Source: Myrmaecium sp. VS I D KN 1 | Lineage: Eukaryota > Ascomycota > Dothideomycetes > Valsariales > Valsariaceae | DNA: 64,000 nt | Assembly (NCBI GenBank): GCA_019775845.1 | Contig: JADQAV010000007.1 | Coordinates: 682,390 to 746,389, forward strand | Direction: 5' to 3' | In this document: piece by piece, positions 54,173-64,000 of the stretch | Layout of the letters: every line of letters begins with the position of its first letter | Position numbering within the stretch: the stretch's first letter is position 1 | The notes under the pieces: generated by a model | What the model was told of the DNA's origin: nothing | What the model saw: only the letters and a program-made list of their open reading frames with translations | Databases searched by the model: none | Translations under genes and position numbers: made by a program

Positions 54173-55490
54173 GGGGGTGAGGGGGTGAAGGGAGACGGAT
54201 ATAGACATTGGGGTTCGTAGGTACTGCTTCTACCGTACCGTACCGCTTTGCTTTTTCTCCCGTGGGGTCGGCGGAAGCGCATGTTGGACGATGGCTTTTG
54301 CCAATCAATCAGTCAGTCAGTCCGTACCACCTTTCTTCCATCTTGCATCTCCGTCGCGCGGAGAATGTGTTTATTTTTAGGCGTGCGTTCCTAGTCGGAG
54401 ATGCCCTTTCGGAGATGTCCTGCTTCGTTTCGGAGAAGCTGAGGGGGTGCTGGATTACTAATTCATCTCCAACACCCGCCGGGCAACCCTTGCGGGCAGA
54501 TCGTTCGCTCGCGCGAGATTCTCCCGAGAGGCTGCGGGCGCGGGCGGCCATCATGGATCGGATCCTTCAGCCTTGCGTTAAGTATCTGATTGATCATCAA
54601 GGATGCTGTAGCTAATAGTATAGGAGGACAGAGAGGAACATTGGTTCGGCCGGGATAAAATGGAGATGTGAACCAGAGTGGAACATCAAGAACTGAGTGC
54701 AATATTTTGTGTAGGTATGCTTACCTATACAATCCGAAAAGCAGAGAAACTGCGGTAGGTACCCCGCTCAAGTGTAGCACCACCATCGCCTCACACTCGC
54801 CGGTTTCACCTTGCTTCCAGCGGCGGGTGTTGTCTTTTTTTCTTTGACCTTCCACCTAATCCTATAACCCACAATACAGTCTTCGTTTCAGAGATCTGCT
54901 GAAGAAAGAAAAGAAAACCAAAAGAATGTCTATAGGTGAATAATGACCTTCAGTGACTTACGGACGGAGAAATGCGTTATTAAGCTTAAAAGCGAGCCAA
55001 CCGGACACATTAACGTGCAAAGGTACCATTTCCTTGCTCCGCGGGCAGTGCAGGTGTGCAGTGGTTGCTTTTCCGGTCCTAGTCCGGGTTTAACGCTTCA
55101 ACCCCCGTTGCCCCTCCGTCTTTTCCGCATGACGCAACTGCCGAACTCTCATGGAAAAAAATGGACGATAAGGTGCCTGACGGGTTGGATGCCGCCACGG
55201 GTAACCGGGGACCACTCCCCCATGTGGCTCTTGCTGATGGACTGTCTTTGGCAATTAATCAGCAGCTTCTTTTTGGGGGGTTTGAGCGGTACCTGCTAGT
55301 AGCTACTACGGGAGCTCGCGGTGTGATAAATTGTCCCCGTCTCCTCCTCCCTCTCTCTTGTTTCACCGCTTAACTTCAATTCATCCTTGCTTGCTCGCTG
55401 CTCTCCTACATCTCCACTGCTTTCCTACCTGCGATTCATCGGTTCTCTCCTCGCTTCGTCCACGACTGAAGAAAGTGTTGTTCTTCCACC
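54173..55490. other. Intergenic between P450 and old yellow enzyme genes
   Basis: 1.3 kb. A CT-rich leader with few ATGs covers about 55,330-55,490 before the next start codon. There is no supportable gene in the rest. Confidence 0.4.
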
Positions 55491-56921
<1,431 letters not shown>

Positions 56922-57661
56922 ATGGGTTGAGTCGTTTCTTTTGAGATTCTTATGACGACGGTAATGATCTTAAATGCTTAGATGCATAGACATAGAGAGA
57001 ATAGACCACTTTAGAAGATCACGCAGCTCCTTTCCATTCTATTGTCTATTAATCTCTCCTCACGTTGAAGAAAACAAGTCCTCCACGTGGTCTCATCTCC
57101 ATCATCATTCATGCATGTAACCACCACGCATTACCTTACCGAGCGCAGAGGCGAACAAAAAATGCCGGCAGAAAAGTCGCAAAGGACAGATATGTAGCAG
57201 CCACGCTGTCCTTTCATCGAGGGTTGTCTCACATCGTGAGTCAGATCGTGGCGAAGCTGAGCCACTTCATGGAGGGACAGAGGTAGGAGTATTGATACCT
57301 ATGAGAGCCTGAGGCAGAAAGGTAAAGCGTGGTCACGTGGCTGCGGGCACTTCGAAACGCACGCGCCCTTCTCTTCGGAGAAGCTTGGGCCGCTCGCTGC
57401 TGGAGAGGGTCGTTCCGTCATCGATGCGGTTTCGGTCTGTTTCTGGATACATGTGATGGGACCATCGTATCAAGTACTAGTAGTCAATGTGAATGGCAGG
57501 AGTAGGAGAGCTCGTTGCAAATGTGAATAATGGGAGGATTTGAACGCTGAGGTAAGCAGATCAGATACTTTGAGATACGATCTTGCAACTTGCCATTTTC
57601 GGTCCCCGCCCATTGTTTGCTTTGTGACGAGAATTGATGAAGGAGGAGCACAAGGAGGACC

Positions 57662-57674
57662 TTCTGGAATGTTC
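57662..57674 (+). promoter_or_regulatory. Heat-shock element (three alternating units)
   Basis: TTCTGGAATGTTC is a perfect nTTCnnGAAnnTTCn array, the binding site of trimeric Hsf1. A fourth GAA follows after one extra base. It lies about 585 bp before the kar2 ATG and about 315 bp before the TATA box. BiP genes are heat-inducible in other fungi, so function here is plausible. Confidence 0.6.
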
Positions 57675-57990
57675 AGCGAATGGAAAGTCCTCGGGGCGGG
57701 CGTGGGGAAAGAGGCCAGGTTGCGGTTGCCCTCATCGCCCCACGCGCCGCTGCCGGAAGCGTGCAAGCCTTCCAGTTGGCTGGCTGTCCTTTGGTTGGAA
57801 AGCTCAGGCACCCTCTCTGCCTTCCGGTCCGCCACACCCCCCAGGTAAATGCCACCTTTGCATCTTTTCTCTTCGTTCATAAAGGCGAAAACGCTGCTGC
57901 TGCTGCTGTTCTCTTCCACTTCCACTTCACTTCACATCCCTTTCACATCCTCCGACCTCCCTCCCCGTCACCCTTTCCCTTTCCCTTCCT

Positions 57991-57996
57991 TATATA
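57991..57996 (+). promoter_or_regulatory. TATA box of kar2
   Basis: TATATA sits at the end of a CT-rich stretch, 263 bp before the kar2 ATG. It gives a leader of about 230 nt without upstream ATGs. Confidence 0.55.
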
Positions 57997-58258
57997 CACA
58001 GTTCGCGTCTCCTTCCCACCGAGACTGCTTTCTGTTTTCCCCCATCCTCTGAGCTCGTTTGATACCCCCCCGACCTTTCGGAGTTTGCCTGCCTTTTTTC
58101 CTGTTCGCTTTCTGGATAGACCGCGTGCGAGCTACACTCGGCTTTCCGTCCCCCTTCTGCGCAGCTGCACATACCTCGACGTGTTCTATTGAAGGAACGT
58201 CCGCAGCAACTCTACACGCATCCTACCTTCCCTGCCGATTTCCTCCAGGCACATCACA

Positions 58259-60549
58259 ATGGCTTCCCGCTCTCGAGGCGGCCAATCGCGGTCGCTATGG
58301 TCGATAGCGGCCTACCTCCTCGTCGTCCTCTGCGCGAGCTTGATGTTCACCAGCGCAAAGGCCGATGAGAGCAAGGAGACCGCCGTCACCGGCCCCGTCA
58401 TCGGTATCGATCTGGGTACCACATACTCGTGTGTTGGTGTGATGAAGAACGGCCGCGTGGAGATCCTCACAAACGACCAAGGTGAGTTGGGCAACCCATC
58501 AGCACAGCGGCAGCGGAAGCAATTGCTGTCGGATTGCACGCGATTTGTTGAACGGTTGGACATGAGCTGACTTTGTCTGAATAGGTAACCGTATAACGCC
58601 TTCCTGGGTCGCTTTCACCGATGAGGAGAGACTTGTCGGCGACGCGGCAAAGAACCAGTACGCCAGCAACCCCCACCGGACCATCTTCGATATCGTAAGT
58701 GCCTTGAGCTGCGCCATTCGAGACTGATTCGGATGCTAACAACCTCTGCAGAAGCGTCTCATCGGTCGCAAGTTTAACGACAAGGACGTCCAGAACGACA
58801 TCAAGCACTTCCCCTTCAAGGTCATCAACAAGAATGGTCAGCCCCGTGTCAAGGTCGAGGTCAAGGGTGAGGAGAAGGTCTTCACCCCCGAGGAGATCTC
58901 CGCCATGGTCTTGGGCAAGATGAAGGAGGTCGCCGAGAACTATCTCGGCGAGACCGTCACCAACGCCGTCGTTACCGTCCCCGCCTACTTCAATGACGCC
59001 CAGAGAGCCGCGACCAAGGATGCCGGTACCATTGCCGGTTTGAACGTCCTCCGCGTTGTCAACGAACCCACCGCGGCCGCTTTGGCTTACGGTTTGGACA
59101 AGACCGACAAGGATGAGCGCCAGGTTATCGTGTACGATCTTGGTGGTGGTACTTTCGATGGTAAGCTTTCTTCGATACTGACCGCGGTATGAATAACGAA
59201 TTTCTAACATGTTATAGTTTCCATCCTCACCATCGACAACGGCGTCTTCGAGGTCCAGGCTACCGCTGGTGACACCCACCTTGGTGGTGAAGACTTCGAC
59301 AACCGTGTCATCCAGTACTTCGCCAAGAAGTTCAACAAGGAGAACAACGTGGACGTCACCAAGGACCCTAAGGCCATGGGTAAGCTGAAGCGCGAGGTTG
59401 AGAAGGCCAAGCGGACTCTCTCTTCCCAGAAGACCGCCAAGATCGAAATCGAATCCTTCTTCAACGGCAAGGACTTCTCTGAGACCCTTACCCGCGCCAA
59501 GTTCGAGGAATTGAACAACGATCTCTTCAAGAAGACCCTCAAGCCTGTCGAGCAGGTTCTGAAGGATGCCAAGCTCAAGAAGTCTGACATTGACGATATC
59601 GTTCTTGTCGGTGGTTCCACCCGTATTCCCAAGGTTCAGCAGATGCTCGAGGAGTTCTTCGGAAAGAAGGCTCGCAAGGATGTCAACCCCGATGAGGCTG
59701 TCGCCTACGGTGCCGCTGTTCAGGGTGGTGTCCTGTCCGGTGATGAGGAGACCAAGACCGTCGTCCTCATGGACGTCAACCCCCTGACTCTTGGTATTGA
59801 GACTACCGGTGGTGTCATGACCCAGTTGATCAAGCGTGGTACCACCATCCCAACCAAGAAGAGCCAGATCTTCTCTACCGCCGCGGACAACCAGCCCACC
59901 GTCTTGATCCAGGTCTATGAGGGTGAACGTTCTCTTACCAAGGACAACAACCTGCTCGGCAAGTTCGAGCTCACCAACATTCCGTAAGTAGCCATTGTCC
60001 CTCTCTGGTGAGCCTTCTGATGCTAACGATACTTGTAGTCCCGCGCCCCGTGGTGTTCCCCAGATCGAGGTCACTTTCGAGCTCGATGCGAACGGTATTC
60101 TCCGTGTCAGCGCCGCTGACAAGGGTACTGGCAAGTCGGAGTCCATCACCATCACCAATGACAAGGGCCGTCTGTCCGCCGAAGAAATCGAGCGCATGGT
60201 CCAGGAGGCTGAGAAGTACGCTGATGAGGACAAGGCGACCCGCGAGCGCATTGAGGCTCGCAACAGCCTGGAGAACTACGCCTACAACTTGAAGAACCAG
60301 GTCAACGACGAGGATGGCCTTGGCGGCAAGATCGATGAGGACGACAAGGAGACTCTTCTCGAGGCGATCAAGGAGGCTCAGGACTGGCTGGAGGAGAATG
60401 CCTCCACCGCCGAGGCCGCCGACTTCGAGGAGCAGCGCGAGAAGCTCAGCAACGTCGCCTACCCGATCACTAGCAAGCTTTACAGCGGTGGTGCCGGTGG
60501 CATGCCTGACTACGATGACGAGGAGCCTGCCGGTCACGATGAGTTGTAG
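58259..60549 (+). CDS. kar2: ER Hsp70 chaperone BiP/Kar2, 672 aa, five exons
   Basis: Exons 58259-58481, 58585-58694, 58752-59160, 59218-59983 and 60039-60549; all GT/AG and phases consistent. A signal peptide (hydrophobic [21 protein letters not shown]) precedes [15 protein letters not shown], the first phosphate loop of the Hsp70 ATPase. [12 protein letters not shown] spans a splice, and [13 protein letters not shown] is the adenosine motif. The substrate-binding part has [13 protein letters not shown] and the acidic lid ends in HDEL, the ER retention signal. It folds and translocates secretory proteins and restrains the unfolded-protein response. Length and intron-rich 5' half fit Pezizomycotina orthologues. 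Codon use is strongly C-ending, as expected for a highly expressed gene. Confidence 0.97.
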
Positions 60550-61162
60550 ATGGAGAGTGTATAGTTCCTTCATGTTCTTTTTTTTCACTTTTTGTTTCGA
60601 GGAGAAAAATGAGTCGTCGAGGGGATCGAGATTATGATTCACTTGGAGAAATTTGGGCATTATCATCACTTTACTCTAGAGTTATCGGACGCTTAGCTCT
60701 ACGAGTAATTTATTGGCGTCGTGCATGATGTGCAGTCTGATGCGAAGTGATATTACTGATGGTATCTTGTGCATCACAAAGCCCTCAACGTGTTATGGAT
60801 CCGTAGAGCTTTATCCTGGATGAGTGTCACGTCTGGGAAACTGGTTCGGCAATCTTCGGCGGAGGATCATTGATCGGCAGGGGCCGATAAAGATAGAAGC
60901 ACGGGGCCGTCCCAAGCGAGGACGAATCAGTCGTCATCGCAGCTGCGCAATCTCCTCCGACCACGCAGCACAGCCTCTGCACCTTCTTTAGACGGCCCGC
61001 GCCCCTCGTCTCTTGCATCCACGCGTTTCCCCCTTGTACCGATTTTGCTGTTGCTGTCCGTTTTTCGTGATGCTCGACCTGCTTGACAGTGTCTTCATTC
61101 CTTGCGTTCCCGCGACCTGAACGAACATCTCGAATCGGTTGCGTTGATCGAACAATGACACC
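60550..61162. other. Intergenic, kar2 3' UTR and promoter of the next gene
   Basis: A T-rich stretch at 60,575-60,595 directly after the kar2 stop suits the 3' UTR. No gene is seen up to the next ATG at 61,163. Confidence 0.4.
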
Positions 61163-62909
61163 ATGTTAGACGAAAATCTACCCAGTGAGTGGCCATGCCC
61201 GTCTGGGTTTCTGCGCTCCGTCCTTTCTCTAACGTTGGGTAACAGCATTCTTCCTCAAGCCGTCTCAGGACAAGGTCAAGCACCACCAGGCCTTCTACCT
61301 CTCGCAATATGGCTCCGAGCCCGAAGCGATCTACTCCCTCCGCAAACCGGATCCGACCTCCGCCGCCGCGAGGAATTGCTACGCCGTCGCCCTCTTCGAC
61401 TCCTACAACCCGGACGTGCTCTTCGGCGAGATACTCTGCCGACCAGACTGGACCCAACCCAGCCTGTCGCAGGAGGAGATCCGCAAGAACGGCGGCGTGC
61501 CACCACCGCCGACGCCCATCATCCCCGACTCCTTCACCATCCAGCTCTACAACCCGGACCAGCAGGTGGCCGTGTCCCAGCATACGGGCTTTTGGACCGG
61601 GAGCAGCTCCTTCGCCTTCAGCCTGCCCCAGACCTCGTTCCGGACGCCCTCCGCCTCCGCGCTGGATCGCGGCCTTAGCGACCCGGGCGCCGACCCGGTG
61701 ACGCCGCAGATCAACTTCGTGTGGCGGCGGGAGAGCCGGCTCTCCAAGGATCTGACCTGCTTCATGACGGGGAAGTCGACCGACCCGGCCCCCGCCAAGA
61801 AGCGGAACCGCGATCCGGACATCGCGATCGCGCTCTGCAGCAACGGGCTGCGCGAGCTGACCGTGCTGGAGAGCAACTTGTGCCGGGTGGAGCTGGAGGA
61901 CTACAAGGGCTTGGAGGTGGTGTTGCTTCTGAGCGCGGCGGCCATCAAGGATATCTACTTTGGCAATGTGAAGGAGACGTTCCACATCGGCGTGGACTCG
62001 GGCGTGCCGCGGAAGAACAGCGCCGGTGCCGCGCTGGGTCTACTGGGCCGTAAGATGAGCTCCCCGCTCGATCCTGCGGCGACGGCGGCGAAGTCGACCC
62101 CTTCGCCTCCTGTGCCAGGTCCGCCGGTGGCTCCGCATGGGAAGGGCAGCTCTTCCCCGTCGAACCTAAACCAACACCATCCCCAATCCTTCGCCGCCCG
62201 CACCTCCGCTGCCACCTCCGCCTCTGCCTCCAACCCCGCCCTACCGCCACTCGACCCCCTCGCGCAATGGGCCTCGGACGCCGAAACAGCCCGGTTGCGC
62301 CAGGCGGCGGAGGCCGAGGAGCGACAGCGGGAGCGCGACCGCCGGCGGCGCGCGGTGGAGGCGGAGCGGCAGACGCGGAAGCTGCTCGAGCAGGAGGAGC
62401 GCGAGCGGCGCAGGCGCGAAGAGGAGGTCAGACGGGAGACGGAGCGGCTGCGGAAGGTGTACGGGAGTGGCGCGCATGGGGTGGGGAGTCAGCCGATGCA
62501 GCCGATGCAGTCGCAGCCGCAGCCACAGCCTCGTTGGGGAGCGGCTTCGGCTCCTGCGCAGCAGCCGCCGCCACCGCGGTGGGGATCGTCAGCGGCGGCA
62601 GCAGTGCCGATGGCCCCGCCTCCATCTGCGCCTGCGCCTGCGCGTCCGCTTCCACCGCCGCCGCCACCGCCGCCGGGAACGGGACGGTGGAATACCGGAC
62701 CGTATTTGCATCCGGGATTGACGGCTGGGAGTAGCGTGTCGTTTTTTGGCGGTGGGTCGCAGTATGGGCAGGGGCAGGGGCAGGGGCAGGAGAGGAAGAA
62801 GATGGCGAGGAAGAGTCTGTTTGGGTTGAGGAGGGAGGAGGAGAGGGGGTCCGGAACGGGGACGGGGTCGGGGAGTGGGGTGTTGAGGAAGAAGAGTAGT
62901 GTTTGGTGA
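61163..62909 (+). CDS. Conserved fungal protein of unknown function with coiled coil and Pro-rich tail, 561 aa, one intron
   Basis: Exon 1 is 22 bases (61163-61184); exon 2 is 61246-62909; the 61-bp intron has donor GTGAGT and acceptor CAG. The join gives MLDENLPTFFLKPSQDKVKH. Residues ~10-265 look like an ordered, mostly beta domain (NPDVLFGEILCRPDWTQPSL, IPDSFTIQLYNPDQQ, PQINFVWRRES, DIAIALCSNGLRELTVLES). A charged helix (about 345-412, RQRERDRRRRAVEAERQ) follows, then Pro/Gln/Ala-rich sequence and a basic tail ending GVLRKKSSVW. I recognise the N-terminal pattern as widespread in filamentous ascomycetes but without a named function. There is no signal peptide. The short first exon is typical of this gene in relatives as far as I recall. 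Confidence 0.75.
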
Positions 62910-63014
62910 GTGGAGTGGTGTCTGGACGCGCTCTGGATGATGGGGTTGGGTGTGCGGGTATGGTTACTTGATTTTTTGTCTTTTTTTGGAGGGTTGGTTG
63001 GTTGGTGTATGTAC

Positions 63015-63039
63015 TATATATATATATATATATATATAT
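63015..63039. repeat. (TA)n microsatellite
   Basis: A TA dinucleotide run about 105 bp after the stop of the coiled-coil protein gene, probably in its 3' UTR. Confidence 0.85.
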
Positions 63040-63441
63040 CTAGGTGTTTAGGATACCCTGCTCGATTTCTTCTTTTCCCTCTTCGGACGCTGCGAGAAGA
63101 AATGGCGATAGATGTCAAGACTCAATCAAGGGTGTGAATTTCTGAACTCAGGCAAGGCTATGAGATCTCGTACGTATCCCTTCATCTATCTGATCTTCTT
63201 CTATTTTCTCTTCTATTTTGTCGCAGTATTCATTACTAGTACTTTGATAGCGTCCGGTGATAGCGGAGGAGGGAGGAGGGAGACGAGAAGATCATATGAA
63301 GATTGAGAAAATCTTGGAGCAAGGCGGAAAAGGCTTTTCCGTGCTCGGTCGCCGGGACCGCCCGGTGCGGGAGGACGATTGCGGGCCGCCTGCGGTGGAT
63401 AAGGTAAGGTATGGGGCCCCGTGGACTTCAGCGGGGACTGT

Positions 63442-63493
63442 GGGGGGGGGGGGGGGGGGGGGGGNNCCCCCCCCCCCCCCCCCCCCCCCCCCC
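63442..63493. other. Poly-G / NN / poly-C scaffold gap
   Basis: Twenty-three G, two N, then twenty-seven C. The self-complementary look and the N suggest a failed assembly join, not real sequence. Confidence 0.9.
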
Positions 63494-64000
63494 AGTCAGT
63501 CCAGGGTCCTTCCCGTACGGGTCAAACAAGCCCTTCGGTTGCGCGACCGCGACGTCTCTTGCTGCTCTCTTCTTCTTCTTCTCCCTCTTCTCCTCCACTC
63601 TTCTTCACCTTCTGCTCATCTCCCCAAGGACTTCCGACGACATGCTCGCCCACGTACATGATGTACGTGGATATGGATCTGCGAGCCTCGCAGATGAAGG
63701 GGCATCAGGCTGATCACGAGTCGATGCTGGATGGCTGCAGCCTGTGGCCTTGGACGTCCCTCACAAATGAGTATCCGCAGGTCAGATTCGATCCGGGTTA
63801 CCGGTCAAGTTCCAAAGGATCGTCGTCCAGTCTCTCGTCGTGGGCGTAATCTGAGGATGCATTTCGACCTCGCGTAACCCCGCATGGGGCGAAGGAAGTC
63901 AGCATCGCCGCACCATTCCAGAGATGCGCATCCGACGCGAGAGTCGGCGTGAGCGACGGGGTACAGGGCAGCCAAGGGGCCGGACGGCCATTCTCACTCG

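Larger units (their letters stand above)
56922..58258. other. Intergenic region upstream of kar2
   Basis: 1.3 kb with the kar2 promoter and leader in its right half. The heat-shock element and TATA box are listed separately. CT-rich sequence runs from about 57,895 to 58,090. No ATG occurs between the TATA box and the kar2 start, which supports that start codon. A clear unfolded-protein element could not be picked out by eye. Confidence 0.5.
62910..64000. other. Right-edge region with microsatellite and assembly gap
   Basis: It contains a (TA)n run at about 63,015-63,039, CT-rich sequence at 63,170-63,230, a G-run/NN/C-run gap at 63,442-63,493, and another CT-rich tract at 63,560-63,620. No frame in 63,500-64,000 has family resemblance; it could be promoter or the edge of a gene beyond the window. 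Confidence 0.4.

Noticed and set aside
58467-60263. 598-codon minus-strand frame opposite kar2
   Set aside because: Antisense shadow caused by strongly biased codon use in kar2; it runs across kar2 introns.

Overview
The window reads as nuclear DNA of a filamentous ascomycete (Pezizomycotina). Genes are GC-rich and are broken by short introns (about 45-145 bp) with GTAAGT-like donors, CTAAC-like branch sites and AG acceptors. Many products are fungus-specific: a Zn2Cys6 regulator, a Kch1 potassium transporter, a BYS1 protein and a DUF6590 protein. The class within Pezizomycotina cannot be fixed from sequence alone. Two short runs of N, at 21,787-21,795 and 63,465-63,466, mark assembly gaps.

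Layout. 1-12.3 kb is a dense housekeeping block: the end of a GDP-mannose pyrophosphorylase-like gene, a RING-like protein head-to-head with a TAPT1/Emp65 membrane protein, a Zn2Cys6 transcription factor, and a Kch1-type K+ transporter. 12.3-21.4 kb is gene-poor. It holds one small membrane protein gene whose reading frame carries on past a TGA stop, and a 2.5-3 kb pyrimidine-skewed tract behind a TATA box that may be a long non-coding transcript or leader. 21.4-28.2 kb holds the EGO/Ragulator anchor Meh1 (LAMTOR1) and a very long, repetitive, mucin-like surface glycoprotein gene with two disruptions. 28.2-43.7 kb is a sparse accessory island. It holds a small conserved cysteine-rich fungal protein and a divergent pair (coiled-coil protein and DUF6590 protein). 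A decayed second copy of that pair, in the same orientation, follows directly. 43.7-64 kb is ordinary again: an OPT peptide transporter, a putative zinc-binding protein, a BYS1 secreted protein, then four genes on the plus strand (cytochrome P450, class III old yellow enzyme, ER chaperone Kar2/BiP with an upstream heat-shock element, and a conserved coiled-coil protein).

How the genes relate. Mannose activation, Kar2 and the surface glycoprotein all belong to secretion and cell-surface building. Meh1 (TORC1 signalling at the vacuole) and the OPT transporter belong to nutrient sensing and uptake. The P450 and the flavin reductase are adjacent and co-oriented, but no synthase gene is present, so a metabolite cluster is not supported. 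The most unusual item is the duplicated divergent coiled-coil/DUF6590 module at 37.7-42.5 kb. Exon boundaries were inferred by eye from splice consensus, frame continuity and family resemblance; no search or RNA evidence was available.
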